Source: an uncultured Bacteroides sp.
GTDB lineage: Bacteria > Bacteroidota > Bacteroidia > Cytophagales > Cyclobacteriaceae
Assembly (NCBI GenBank): GCA_902168185.1
Contig: CABHOV010000066.1
Coordinates: 1 to 64,000, forward strand
DNA: 64,000 nucleotides
Direction: 5' to 3'
In this document: positions 53,163-62,875 of the stretch, in pieces
Layout: each line of letters opens with the position of its first letter
Position numbering within the stretch: position 1 is the first letter of the stretch
Program-made: the position numbers and the translations under genes
Notes under the pieces: generated by a model
Told to the model about the DNA's origin: nothing
Database searches by the model: none
The model's input: only the letters and a program-made list of their open reading frames with translations

Positions 53163-53576
53163 TTAATGTATATCCCTTCCGGTATGCTTCATTTCATAAT
53201 GATCGGCTAACTGTGCTACTTCCTGGATCATTTCACGAACCTGCTCTTCCGATACAGTCTCAGAGAGGCATGAAGCTTCAACTTTCACGTAACCATCTTC
53301 GATAATGAACTTGCTATAGTCGAAGCTGGCATTGCGTTCAAGCAGTGCTTTCAGATCTAAGTCAGCACGGAACTCACATACTTTGGATGTGAAAAGTGCT
53401 TGCTCCCGGCCTGAGACCGGACTGGTTTGTACGCTTGCCAACACCGTTTGAAAACGACTTGTACTCAGCGGTACAACAATCACAGATTTAGTATGATCGT
53501 AGTCGGTGTACTGGCCACCAATATGTTCAGCATATTGCTCAACATAATACATAATGCCGGGTAATGTTTCTACCAT
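53163..53576 (-). CDS. Hypothetical protein, YbjN/CesT-like pattern
   Basis: A 137-residue soluble protein without signal peptide. The order helix (TLPGIMYYVEQYAEHI), three strands (SVIVVPLS, FQTVLASVQ, EQALFTSKVCEF), a helix (DLKALLERN), further strands (SKFIIEDGYVKVEASC) and a final helix (SEEQVREMIQEVAQLADHYE) resembles the YbjN/type III chaperone fold. No firm family assignment can be made by eye. It is monocistronic between two terminator-bearing gaps. ATG at 53576. Confidence 0.7.
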   Translation of the reverse strand: MVETLPGIMYYVEQYAEHIGGQYTDYDHTKSVIVVPLSTSRFQTVLASVQTSPVSGREQALFTSKVCEFRADLDLKALLERNASFDYSKFIIEDGYVKVEASCLSETVSEEQVREMIQEVAQLADHYEMKHTGRDIH

Positions 53577-53682
53577 ATAAAGTGAGATTAGGGTTTCTGT
53601 ATGGAAGTTAGAAATTAGAACTGGTATTATAAATCAATGTGTGTAAATAATTTAGCGTCACATTCGTAAAGCATCGCCAACA

Positions 53683-54561
53683 CTAAAAATGGAGCGCATG
53701 GAAGCGCGTGCCACGCGATGAAAACTCAATTGCAGGTGCCGGTATTTTAATCATGTTGGCTACAAAAATTAGTGTTTTAACAACCTTCGATCGTGTTTTT
53801 ATAGCGCTGAGATCGAAGTCAAGCGAAAGGTAATATTGCCGATACGGGTCCCTATATCCTGCTTCTATATTTTGTCGGTCGCGTGCATAGATCATTCCTT
53901 GTGCTCCATATCCGGCAGCGAGGTTTAACCATTTCGGAAAGCGAATGAATTTATCCATGTCAACCGATAACCAGTACGTCTGGCCATTATAATCTTTTAA
54001 GATTTCACTCGTCAAACCATCGCCTAACACCGTTGGACGGATTGCCGCATAGCCTGTCCGTTGAAATGAAAACTTGGGATATATACGAACCTGCTTCCAC
54101 AACCGGGTTTGGCCTAAATAGAAAGCAGCACCGGCAGCGTCTGCTATCAGGTCGCCTGTAGAGGCACCGTACGCATCTGAGAAGCCATCAAAAATTTCAA
54201 TGGGTACTAACACGGCGAAGCCAGCTATAGCGCCTATAAGGTCTGCTTTGCTGGCAGGCACATGACTCCATTGTAATCCACGGGAAGCTGCATAGCTCAA
54301 ATAAAATGCAGAGTAAAAATGACCAAGCTTGTCTACTTGTTTCCACTCTGCATTATCGTTGAAGAATCGAAAAGACTGCCGGTCTGCATCTTTATACCAG
54401 AGATGGTTTAGCCCTGCGAGTGAACCGCTATATACTGCAACAGAAGTTATCGTGAGCGCACGCAGTCTTTTTTTGTTAACGGGTTGTTGCAATGAATCAC
54501 CCTGGGCAAACAAACAACCCGGAATAAGGAAGAGTATAACCAGCAGTTTATTCGGAGCCAT
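53683..54561 (-). CDS. DUF2279 (YfiM-like) membrane-associated protein
   Basis: A 292-residue protein from ATG 54561, which gives a clean signal peptide (KLLVILFLIPGCLFAQ); an ATG six codons earlier is also possible. Hydrophobic segments (about 35-50 and 105-125) frame the DKLGHFYSAFYLSYA and SDAYGASTGDLIADAAGAAFYLG motifs typical of DUF2279/YfiM. The C-terminal part contains strand-like repeats. Function unknown; probably envelope-located. It overlaps the 3' end of tamB by 14 bases, indicating translational coupling and a possible link to outer-membrane assembly. Confidence 0.82.
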   Translation of the reverse strand: MAPNKLLVILFLIPGCLFAQGDSLQQPVNKKRLRALTITSVAVYSGSLAGLNHLWYKDADRQSFRFFNDNAEWKQVDKLGHFYSAFYLSYAASRGLQWSHVPASKADLIGAIAGFAVLVPIEIFDGFSDAYGASTGDLIADAAGAAFYLGQTRLWKQVRIYPKFSFQRTGYAAIRPTVLGDGLTSEILKDYNGQTYWLSVDMDKFIRFPKWLNLAAGYGAQGMIYARDRQNIEAGYRDPYRQYYLSLDFDLSAIKTRSKVVKTLIFVANMIKIPAPAIEFSSRGTRFHALHF

Positions 54562-57500
54562 CCTCTTCTTTGATTGCATCTTTGTTGGTATCCGGGGTGC
54601 CTTCCTGGGATTGTTGTTTCTTTCTCTTTTTACGTTCAGACACCCAGAGATCTCTGATCTCGTTAAAACTTTGTGTATGGATAATGCTGGCGCCCGTGGT
54701 CATAGCCGTTTGGTTATTTACCGTGCTAAGAATCGGATTTACGTTTGTGCGGCTATACATTTTAACACGTAATTTTCCATCCGCTGTTAACATATAGTCT
54801 ACAGTCCAGTCTCCCGCCAAGCTCGAAGGATTTTGCTGTGTGCCAGTAGAAGTTGTCGCGTTATTGGAAGTATTGTACGTTCCATCTCCCGTTACGCGTA
54901 AACGTCCGTTGAGGAATGTATAGGACATCCGCAGCTGAAAAGTATTGAAGCTCTCTGCGTCCATCGAACCTATATCTACATCTACCACAAGATCTTCATC
55001 CACCTGACTCATCCAATGACTAAGCTGGTTCGAGAACAATTCGCTCAAACTGTTTACAACAGACCCGCTGGTGCTCAGCGATTCGGCTGGTGAGAACTTG
55101 CGTAATACAATGAGACTAAATACCTGGCGCTTTAATTCCTGCTCGTCAAGTTTATTTTTAAATGCTGTAAAAAGCAGGTCAAGGTTAATAGCTTGTGTAT
55201 TGGTCTGTATATTTTTAGGAAGATCTTTAGCCGTGATATCAAAGTTGATTTCAGGAGAGAGCATGGGCCCATCCAGCGAAAGCAAAACCATTACCGGATA
55301 CCTGCGCTGAAGTTGTGGTGATTCGGTAATGTTTATAGAAGGATCGTTCATCGTTGCCAACGGAGCAAAGGAAGCTAACTGGTTATAGGTAGCATCGATA
55401 TCAACCGTAGCTTTATACGGGTCACCATACCAGGTGATACGACTTCCTTTCTTAATGATAAATTCTTTATTGATGATGTCGTATAGGGTAAAGTTATACC
55501 ATCCTTCCGTGAACTCGAAAGGACCGAACATATTGAATTCACCTTTGGTATCAAGTTGTAAACGTAAATCGCCAACGCCACGTCCTCGAATGATATCTCC
55601 GGATTTCATATCGAATATAATTTCACAATATGCATCGGGTGTTACATCGAGGTTCAAGTCAAATGACAAACCAGTGATGTTTACTTTTTTGCGAACACTT
55701 TGCTGAGATGTTTTTGTAAAGGTTGTGTCCTTGAAGTTTACGAACGTAATGAACTCTTTCTTATTTACTGATGAGGAACCATTCAGCGGAACATATATAC
55801 GTGTATTTTTTTCAGTGCGGGCATTCGAAGATATACGAAGGTTTGAAAGCGGACCACTCAGGTTCACATCTCCCGTTGCATAGGCTTGCCCATAGAAGAG
55901 GCTGTTATCTTTCATGGATGTATTTAGTACCTGGAAGTTTCGGAAGTCAGCATCCATGTTAATCTGCATCGATGAAAAAGCGCGGTGTGTTATAGCACCG
56001 TTTAGTTTCCCTTTGTTTCGTAAGATGTCTGTAAGCTCAATGTCTTTAAAGAATATAGAGGTAGGAGTGAGGCCAATGATTCCTGTAAAACGGTAAAGCG
56101 TCTTCAGGTAATTGATCATGATCTGTCCGTCTGCTACATTTCCTTCACCGCGAATTTCAGGATCGGTCAGCTCTCCGGTAATTTTGAATTCTCCGGAGAT
56201 TGTTCCTCCGATCTGCGTAAAAATTTCCTGCAAAAAAGGCTGAGCGATTTTGAGCTCCGCTTTATCAAGTTTGGCAGATATATCCAGCGGACTGTCTTTG
56301 CGCGAAGGGTTATAGTCGCCTGTAAGATCTACAATGCGTGCACCCGCACGTTCCACAAAGAGATCTATATATAGTTTATGTGCTATAGTATCCCACTGGT
56401 TTTTGCCTCTGATGTCACCGATCAGGAAATCATCAACTGTAAAATCCTTAATGTCAATGTCGTTCTGTATTACCGGCTCGGAATAGTAATTACTAAGGCT
56501 TACGTTAGCATCGGTAATGCCGGCAATCTTTTTATTGGTAAGTACATTGAACAACGACAACTCGAGGTTATCTATATTTAGTGAAATTATTTTGGATGGA
56601 TCTTTTGAAATCTGTCCATCAAGCTTGATGGATTGTTGTTCATTCTGTAAAGCAAGATTCGAGAATGTCCAGTCGCTTCCATTCACCGCTATATAATTGT
56701 TACTGGCGAAGTTCCACTTCCGTTCCAGCAACTGCAATTCGGAAGGCAACATAGAGATAACAGTACTGTCTTGTTGAAAGTCTACACCACCACGCAAACG
56801 CATATAGTTTGTCTGTCCATCATGGTCAGCATCCATTGCAAAGTCTATATGATTCCGATTCCAGATGGCTTCAGCCAGTAAATTTCTAGTCTGTAGATTA
56901 TTGTTGAGAATTTGTTTATCAGAATTAACCGTGAGCATCGAAAGTACACTTGTGCTATCCGAGATCTTCGATACTGTTAGCTCTATATTCGACTTTATAA
57001 AAGTCTTCCCCTCAAACGTGAGCGAATCAAACTCCGAATACATATTGAAGATTGTAGTACGACCACTGGTAAATTTACCATCGAACTTGGTGTGTGGTGA
57101 GATACTGAAATCAACATTGAATAAATCGGTAACCGGTTTAATGTTCTTCAGGTCAATAGCAATTTGTGCTTCGTAAGATTTAGGTCTGCGTGATTTCTGG
57201 CTATAGTACTCTGTAATTTGTTGCTTGTCATTTTTTAAGTTCAGCAGAATTTCTTTCACCAGCGTCTGAACATCGGAAGATATATCGGAGAAATAATAAT
57301 TACCACGGGCTTCAACATCTGCGAGTGAAGATTGGATTTTAAACAACCGGTGATCTTCTTCGCGCTGCGCATTCAACTGTATATTATCAAGCTTTAGTTC
57401 TTTGCCTTGATATAGCACCACAAGGTTTTGTACGTTCGCTGAACCGCGCAGTGAATCTAATGTTAATCCCCTGAAGTCAGCTTCTACTGTACCGTGCAGA

Positions 57501-59143
57501 AAGAGACTATCGCGCGATAACTTTAACCGATTTAGATAGGCTGTGTCCAACTGCGCCTGGAATTTAATTTCATTTCGTTCATCACGAAGATCCATTGAGC
57601 CAAGAACCGTCAACTCAAGATTAGGGTCATTGATTTTTACAAGCCCGCGGAATAAACCAGTAGCAAAACGAGCATCTGTTGTGATGTTAGTATAATTATA
57701 CCCTTTGATACCGATGGAGCTGATCTTGCCATTCAAAAGAAAATCCGCTGTACGTTGCGTCAATCCTTTGCCACTGATCTGTCCGCTAAGACTTACTCGT
57801 TGATAGAAAAGTGTATCGTTCAGATAGGTGCCGAGGTCAAAAGATTTCAGCGACAGCTTTCCTTTATATACCGAGAAGTCAATGTTGTCTTCATTTACTT
57901 TAAAGTTTATATCGGATTGTATCGTTCCGAGTTTACCGGAGAATGTACCGTTGGCTACAAAGTCGGTAGGGTATCCTAAAAATTGTCCATGCATGGAAAG
58001 TATACCCAGCGGACGCAAGCGATCAAGTGTACGATCGTTAAAAAGAAAAGACAGATCGCGCGGATCGAACTTTGAATTCTGAACATTTAAGTTGATGAAC
58101 GTTTCATTGAAATTAGGAAGGCCCTCCATATCCAGTGAACCCATCAGGTTTGTATTGCCTATACCCAGCTGCATTTTGCTGAGCTTGAATTTTTCTACCT
58201 TCCCGTTAAACTCACCACTGAGCGTCAACGGTTGGGTTATGCGGTTTACACCCGGAGCAAAGAAATCCAGATCTTTCGGATCAATTATAGTCTTCGTGAA
58301 GTTTGCATGGATCTTTACTTTGTTAACAAAATCATTCAGCGCGCCATGCCCGTTGTATCGAAAAATAATAGTATCAGATATAGTGCTTTCTCCGGCCTGT
58401 AAATTAAGACCGTTGAACTCCATGCCTAGTTGTGAAATGCGGAAGAATGTAGAGAGCTGATTAACCTTAAACTTCGTTTTCAGATCTTGTGTGATTAACG
58501 TTCGTACAAAGAACTCAGTGGTATCGCCCAATACTACAAAGCTATTCAAGTGACCTTCATCCACCGCGAGTGAAAAATGATTATAGTCAAAGCCATTACG
58601 AATCGTATCCTGGTCCTGGTTGATATAGGTGAACTGACTATGATTCAAAAATGCTTCCCCGATGTTAATCTTTGGAGGCTTGCCTGTTCCCGTGCCGCCT
58701 CCTGAAGAATAGCCTTGGTTGATCCGGTCGATAAACACATTGATGTTCAGATCGCGCGAAGTATCCGTCTCGTGAATCTTGGTCAGGTATACATGTGCAC
58801 TATCGACATAGATGCCATCGATGTTTACATCACGTCCCTGGATAAGTTGAGAAAGTTTGAAGTTGATCAGAATCTCCTTGGCACCTATCATCCGGTTTCC
58901 TTCGAGATCGTATACATTAACTCCGGTAAGTTCAAGCCGGTCGAACCAAAGCATACGGAAACCTTTCACCGTGGAAGGGAAGCCCACAACCTTTGTAAAG
59001 TCTTTCAGAAATCTGGAAGCGAGCCAATTTTGAACAGGCGGCATTTGCAGCACTAAAAAACCTGATATGAACAGGAATATAAGCGCTGTGAAAAGATAGG
59101 CCAGTATCTTTCGAATTCTATTTTTGATAACTTGCCGGTTCAT
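54548..59143 (-). CDS. tamB: TamB-like translocation/assembly or lipid-transport protein
   Basis: A 1531-residue protein with one N-terminal TM anchor (about 13-33; AYLFTALIFLFISGFLVLQMP) and a long periplasmic body of amphipathic beta-strands. The C-terminal DUF490/TamB domain (about 1150-1500) includes GEFNMFGPFEFTEGWYNFTL, RITWYGDPYKATVDIDATY and the LFSNQLSHWMSQVDEDL segment. TamB-type proteins form hydrophobic grooves across the periplasm for phospholipid transport or outer-membrane protein assembly. Only 11 bases separate its start from that of tsaD on the other strand. The acidic Lys-rich tail (SERKKRKKQQSQEG) is typical of Bacteroidota members. Confidence 0.93.
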   Translation of the reverse strand: MNRQVIKNRIRKILAYLFTALIFLFISGFLVLQMPPVQNWLASRFLKDFTKVVGFPSTVKGFRMLWFDRLELTGVNVYDLEGNRMIGAKEILINFKLSQLIQGRDVNIDGIYVDSAHVYLTKIHETDTSRDLNINVFIDRINQGYSSGGGTGTGKPPKINIGEAFLNHSQFTYINQDQDTIRNGFDYNHFSLAVDEGHLNSFVVLGDTTEFFVRTLITQDLKTKFKVNQLSTFFRISQLGMEFNGLNLQAGESTISDTIIFRYNGHGALNDFVNKVKIHANFTKTIIDPKDLDFFAPGVNRITQPLTLSGEFNGKVEKFKLSKMQLGIGNTNLMGSLDMEGLPNFNETFINLNVQNSKFDPRDLSFLFNDRTLDRLRPLGILSMHGQFLGYPTDFVANGTFSGKLGTIQSDINFKVNEDNIDFSVYKGKLSLKSFDLGTYLNDTLFYQRVSLSGQISGKGLTQRTADFLLNGKISSIGIKGYNYTNITTDARFATGLFRGLVKINDPNLELTVLGSMDLRDERNEIKFQAQLDTAYLNRLKLSRDSLFLHGTVEADFRGLTLDSLRGSANVQNLVVLYQGKELKLDNIQLNAQREEDHRLFKIQSSLADVEARGNYYFSDISSDVQTLVKEILLNLKNDKQQITEYYSQKSRRPKSYEAQIAIDLKNIKPVTDLFNVDFSISPHTKFDGKFTSGRTTIFNMYSEFDSLTFEGKTFIKSNIELTVSKISDSTSVLSMLTVNSDKQILNNNLQTRNLLAEAIWNRNHIDFAMDADHDGQTNYMRLRGGVDFQQDSTVISMLPSELQLLERKWNFASNNYIAVNGSDWTFSNLALQNEQQSIKLDGQISKDPSKIISLNIDNLELSLFNVLTNKKIAGITDANVSLSNYYSEPVIQNDIDIKDFTVDDFLIGDIRGKNQWDTIAHKLYIDLFVERAGARIVDLTGDYNPSRKDSPLDISAKLDKAELKIAQPFLQEIFTQIGGTISGEFKITGELTDPEIRGEGNVADGQIMINYLKTLYRFTGIIGLTPTSIFFKDIELTDILRNKGKLNGAITHRAFSSMQINMDADFRNFQVLNTSMKDNSLFYGQAYATGDVNLSGPLSNLRISSNARTEKNTRIYVPLNGSSSVNKKEFITFVNFKDTTFTKTSQQSVRKKVNITGLSFDLNLDVTPDAYCEIIFDMKSGDIIRGRGVGDLRLQLDTKGEFNMFGPFEFTEGWYNFTLYDIINKEFIIKKGSRITWYGDPYKATVDIDATYNQLASFAPLATMNDPSINITESPQLQRRYPVMVLLSLDGPMLSPEINFDITAKDLPKNIQTNTQAINLDLLFTAFKNKLDEQELKRQVFSLIVLRKFSPAESLSTSGSVVNSLSELFSNQLSHWMSQVDEDLVVDVDIGSMDAESFNTFQLRMSYTFLNGRLRVTGDGTYNTSNNATTSTGTQQNPSSLAGDWTVDYMLTADGKLRVKMYSRTNVNPILSTVNNQTAMTTGASIIHTQSFNEIRDLWVSERKKRKKQQSQEGTPDTNKDAIKEEDGSE

Positions 59144-59154
59144 TCTATCAACAC

Positions 59155-60159
59155 ATGCGTCCCGTTATCCTTGCCATTGAATCTTCGTGCGATGAAACAT
59201 CTGCCTCCGTTATACGAAACGGCAAGGTACTTAATAATATTATCGCCTCACAGGCGGTACATCAAAAATACGGAGGAGTTGTACCGGAGCTCGCCTCGCG
59301 TGCACATCAGCAAAACATTATAGCGGTTGTGAACGAAGCGATGGAAACATCGGGCGTGAGCAAAACAGATTTGGATGCTATTGCGTTCACCCGTGGCCCG
59401 GGATTAATGGGAGCTTTACTGGTAGGCGTATCGTTTGCAAAAGGCATGGCCATGGCACTGGATATACCGATGATTGAAGTGAACCACATGCAGGCTCATG
59501 TACTCGCGCATTTTATCGATGAACCGAAACCTTCTTTTCCATTTCTTTGCCTTACGGTAAGTGGAGGCCATACTCAAATTGTTCTGGTGAAAAGTCACCT
59601 GGAGATGGAAGTGATCGGACAAACACAAGATGATGCTGTGGGAGAGGCCTTTGATAAAGCCGCCAAGATTATGGGACTTCCTTACCCGGGTGGTCCGTTG
59701 ATCGATAAGTATGCGCAGCTTGGAAATCCGAAAGCCTATAAGTTTTCAGAAACCGTGATGCCTGGGCTTGATTTTTCGTTCAGTGGTATAAAAACAGCAT
59801 TCCTATATTTTCTTCGGGATGAAAAGGTCAAGAACCCTAACTTCGTAGAAGAGCATGTGAATGATATATGCGCGAGCATTCAACAACACCTGGTGACGAT
59901 GTTGCTGAAGCGATTGTTACAAGCCAGTGAACAGACCGGAATAAAAGATATAGCCATAGCAGGCGGAGTCTCTGCGAACTCCGGATTGCGAAAAGAATTA
60001 AAAGCCTTAGGCGATACGAAAGGATGGAATGTATTTATACCTGCTTTTGAATATTGTACCGACAACGCAGCCATGATTGCTGTAGCGGCACACTATAAAT
60101 ATCTGAAACAAGAATTTTGCTCGTTGGATGTAACTCCGTTGGCACGCATGCCGCTTTGA
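59155..60159 (+). CDS. tsaD: tRNA N6-adenosine threonylcarbamoyltransferase
   Basis: A 334-residue protein of the Kae1/TsaD family, which transfers threonylcarbamoyl to A37 of ANN-reading tRNAs with TsaB and TsaE. Seen: the ASKHA start VILAIESSCDETSASVI, VPELASRAHQQNI, the metal-binding HMQAH (VNHMQAHVLAHF), LTVSGGHTQIVLV, DAVGEAFDKAAK and GGVSANSGLRKEL. Full length, essential housekeeping gene. Divergent from tamB with overlapping control regions. Confidence 0.97.
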   Translation: MRPVILAIESSCDETSASVIRNGKVLNNIIASQAVHQKYGGVVPELASRAHQQNIIAVVNEAMETSGVSKTDLDAIAFTRGPGLMGALLVGVSFAKGMAMALDIPMIEVNHMQAHVLAHFIDEPKPSFPFLCLTVSGGHTQIVLVKSHLEMEVIGQTQDDAVGEAFDKAAKIMGLPYPGGPLIDKYAQLGNPKAYKFSETVMPGLDFSFSGIKTAFLYFLRDEKVKNPNFVEEHVNDICASIQQHLVTMLLKRLLQASEQTGIKDIAIAGGVSANSGLRKELKALGDTKGWNVFIPAFEYCTDNAAMIAVAAHYKYLKQEFCSLDVTPLARMPL

Positions 60160-60266
60160 GAAAAGCTCGAAGTAAAGCGCTCAAAGTGGAAGCTAAAGTT
60201 TGACGTAAAAGGTTTAAGTATACTTTATAAATTTGCTTTCAGCTTTCTATTTTCCGCTTTACAATC

Positions 60267-60647
60267 ATGAAGGACATCAGTGTGTTTACCCGGGAATATC
60301 ACTACACTGTGAAGCCGCAGGATGTGGCAGCTTTCCACGGAGAAGTGGTGCACCCGGTCTGTTCAACGTATGTGCTGGCCCGGGAGGTTGAATGGACAAC
60401 GCGGTTGTTTGTGCTAGCGATCATGGACGATGATGAAGAAGGGATTGGGACACATGTGAGTATTGATCATAAAAATCCTGCCTTTGTCGGAGAAGAAATT
60501 ATCTTTACTGCCCGGATCGATCAGCTAAAAGGCAACGAGTTGATTTGCAAGTATGAAGCCTCCGTAAATGGCCGCATAATTGCCAGTGGTACAACGGGGC
60601 AAAAAATTTTAAAGAAAGAAACGCTCAAAAGAATTTTTACGAGATAA
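60267..60647 (+). CDS. FlK-like hotdog-fold thioesterase
   Basis: A 126-residue hotdog-fold protein resembling fluoroacetyl-CoA thioesterase FlK and its many non-fluorinated relatives: VVHPVCSTYVLAREVEWTTRLFV (candidate catalytic Thr/Ser and Glu region), GTHVSIDHKNPAFVGEEI (His region) and NGRIIASGTTGQKIL. It probably hydrolyses a small acyl-CoA; the substrate is unknown. Between tsaD and smpB, likely its own unit. Confidence 0.82.
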   Translation: MKDISVFTREYHYTVKPQDVAAFHGEVVHPVCSTYVLAREVEWTTRLFVLAIMDDDEEGIGTHVSIDHKNPAFVGEEIIFTARIDQLKGNELICKYEASVNGRIIASGTTGQKILKKETLKRIFTR

Positions 60648-60767
60648 GGTATACATCGGTTGGGAACATAATTATTCTTTGAGAATGTTTAGTCCAAGAA
60701 AAACCGATTAACATCACGAATGATATTTTAATGTATACCACATCGGATATTTCAATTTAAGGTTACA

Positions 60768-61232
60768 ATGAAACAACAACGTTTTTCAGATAATATTAAT
60801 ATACGAAACCGCCAGGCCAGCTTTGAGTATGAACTGCTGGATAAGTATGTGGCGGGCATGGTGCTGATGGGCACGGAAATTAAATCAATCCGCGAGGGAA
60901 AAGTAAACCTGCAGGACGGTTATTGCTATTTCAATAATGGAGAAATGTTTGTGAAGGGAATCAACATTACTCCCTATGCACAAGGCACGCATTATAACCA
61001 TGATGCCACACGTGAAAGAAAATTGCTTTTGAAACGTTCTGAGATAAAGAAGCTGGAAGGAAAAATTGAAGAGAAGGGATTGACGCTGATACCCACACGG
61101 CTTTTTATCAATGACCGCGGACTGGCGAAATTGGAAATTGCGTTGGGCAAGGGTAAGAAACTTCATGATAAACGCGACAGCATTCGCGAACGCGATGCTA
61201 AGCGTGAATTGAACCGGATTAAGTTAAAATAA
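60768..61232 (+). CDS. smpB: SsrA-binding protein
   Basis: A 154-residue protein that binds tmRNA and delivers it to stalled ribosomes in trans-translation. Seen: NRQASFEYELLDKYVAGMVLMGTEIKSIREGKVNLQDGY, a conserved GINITPY, and the basic C-terminal tail HDKRDSIRERDAKRELNR. Full length. The tmRNA gene itself is not in the window. The NlpC/P60 gene follows by 14 bases. Confidence 0.97.
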   Translation: MKQQRFSDNINIRNRQASFEYELLDKYVAGMVLMGTEIKSIREGKVNLQDGYCYFNNGEMFVKGINITPYAQGTHYNHDATRERKLLLKRSEIKKLEGKIEEKGLTLIPTRLFINDRGLAKLEIALGKGKKLHDKRDSIRERDAKRELNRIKLK

Positions 61233-61246
61233 ACTGGAATTTCGTA

Positions 61247-62038
61247 ATGGAGAATATAGACTACGGTGTTTGCCGCCTGAGTGTACTATCGGTACGCACA
61301 GAACCTTCTGACAAAGCTGAACAAGCAACGCAGCTTTTGTTTGGAGATCATTATGAAGTTATAGATCAGTCGCCAGAACGCAAATGGTTACGCATCCGTA
61401 TTCACTTTGATCAGTATGAAGGGTGGATCGATAGCAAGCAACATCACCCGGTTTCAAAAGATTACTTTGATTACCTCGATAAATCAGAATTTAAAATCAC
61501 CACCGACCTCACGTCAAGCATGCTTTATAACAAAAGTCCGCTGGCGATTTTGATGGGGAGTATGATCCCCATTTCAAGCTCTGAATTATTCAAGATGGAA
61601 GAGCAGTTCGCGTTTAACGGTGAAGCTAAAAATGTAGGACTCAAACGTGAATATGAGTTTCTCAAGAATATAGCGGTAAAGTATATAAACGCTCCCTATC
61701 AATGGGGCGGTAAAAATCCATTTGGTATAGATTGCTCGGGCTTTACCCAGATGGTATATAAAATCTGTGGCTATAAACTTTTCAGAGATTCATCACAGCA
61801 AGCCAATCAGGGTAAGCTAGTGAAAGAGTTCAACGAGATGCGCCCGGGAGATTTAGCATTCTTCAAGAATCAGGATGACAAGATTTCGCATGTAGGCATT
61901 GTACTCACCGAAGACAAAATCATTCATGCTTCAGGGCGTGTGCGCATCGACCAGATCACACCGGAGGGAATCATGAACGGTGATACTAAAAGTATTTCGC
62001 ATACGCTGTCGCACATTCGCAGGATATTGACCGAGTGA
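61247..62038 (+). CDS. NlpC/P60 peptidase with SH3-like domains
   Basis: A 263-residue protein without a clear signal peptide. N-terminal SH3b-like module (about 8-62; LSVLSVRTEPSDKAEQATQLLFGD), a second SH3-like region, and an NlpC/P60 (C40) cysteine peptidase domain (about 140-263) with Cys in GIDCSGFTQMVY, His in ISHVGIVL and the polar third residue in IIHASG. It resembles gamma-D-glutamyl-L-diamino acid endopeptidases that cleave cell-wall peptides. Without a signal peptide it may act on imported muropeptides (as in YkfC-like enzymes) inside the cell. Likely co-transcribed with smpB. Confidence 0.9.
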   Translation: MENIDYGVCRLSVLSVRTEPSDKAEQATQLLFGDHYEVIDQSPERKWLRIRIHFDQYEGWIDSKQHHPVSKDYFDYLDKSEFKITTDLTSSMLYNKSPLAILMGSMIPISSSELFKMEEQFAFNGEAKNVGLKREYEFLKNIAVKYINAPYQWGGKNPFGIDCSGFTQMVYKICGYKLFRDSSQQANQGKLVKEFNEMRPGDLAFFKNQDDKISHVGIVLTEDKIIHASGRVRIDQITPEGIMNGDTKSISHTLSHIRRILTE

Positions 62039-62059
62039 CGTACTGAATATAATCACCTG

Positions 62060-62105
62060 AATATAGGCTCTGCTATATTTAGTCTTTTAGACTGGTTTTT
62101 TATTA
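62060..62105 (+). terminator. Probable terminator after the NlpC/P60 gene
   Basis: AATATAG (62060-62066) pairs with CTATATT (62073-62079), followed by a second small stem AGTCT/AGACT (62081-62093) and a T run. It lies 22 bases after the stop. Confidence 0.6.
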
Positions 62106-62188
62106 CCTGTTTGAATGTGGGCTTCTATTAAGCACCCCTGATCCAATACGAGTCTTCAGACTTATATCGGTATATGTGCCACTATATA

Positions 62189-62779
62189 TTATTTTTTTCC
62201 CATCGGACGGGCAAAAGCGTTTTTGATATGAAGGCGCGAGATCCAGATTTTCGACTTGTTCGGATTAACTTCAACAGATTCCAGTATTCCGCCACAGCGA
62301 ACAGTTCTCCCGAGTAACTGAGACGGATTTACAGGTTCAGCGTAAACAAAATATTCGAAGCAAAGTATAGTTGACTTTGATTTATTCGCAGTGGTTGTCA
62401 TGCCTTTTAAAAGCCCGTTGTGCATAACAAATTTCAACGTGTTGTAGCCGAGTGCTGTACTGTCGATACAAGGATGAGCGGGCATCACGAGACGATGCCC
62501 TATATATTTGTTTGCGTTTGTCTGGAAATCCTCAAAGGTCATTTGATCAAGTGTCACCATCCCTGCAGCAGAAAATATATTCATATAGGTGACAATGCCG
62601 CGTACATCCGATGAATCGTTTTTGGTAGTCGTAAGCAGCTGGTTCGTTCTTTCGAAGGCTCCTTTGAAGTCTTCCTGTTGCAGGAAGGGAACTACCATCT
62701 GAAAATCGCCATGAGAAATCACCTGGGCAGAAAGCGCTCCCGACAGGAACACCGATACGATTGCGAAAAGAATTTTCAT
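62189..62779 (-). CDS. Hypothetical secreted protein
   Basis: A 196-residue protein with signal peptide (ILFAIVSVFLSGALSAQ) and no recognised domain. The mature part contains a helical start (GAFERTNQLLTTTKNDSSDVRGIVTYMN), four Cys (in HPCIDS, ILCFEYF and VRCGGIL), and a C-terminal strand pattern (GGILESVEVNPNKSKIWISRL). Probably periplasmic. It lies between the NlpC/P60 terminator and the PfkB kinase gene on the kinase's strand, 96 bases downstream of a divergent-looking gap. Function unknown. Confidence 0.75.
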   Translation of the reverse strand: MKILFAIVSVFLSGALSAQVISHGDFQMVVPFLQQEDFKGAFERTNQLLTTTKNDSSDVRGIVTYMNIFSAAGMVTLDQMTFEDFQTNANKYIGHRLVMPAHPCIDSTALGYNTLKFVMHNGLLKGMTTTANKSKSTILCFEYFVYAEPVNPSQLLGRTVRCGGILESVEVNPNKSKIWISRLHIKNAFARPMGKK

Positions 62780-62875
62780 GAAGATTAATATATGTTGTTA
62801 AAATCCGTTTGACTGAAAAGAGGTTTGGCCTATAGAATGCTAACGGTATATTTCAGTTAACGAATAATACAACCA

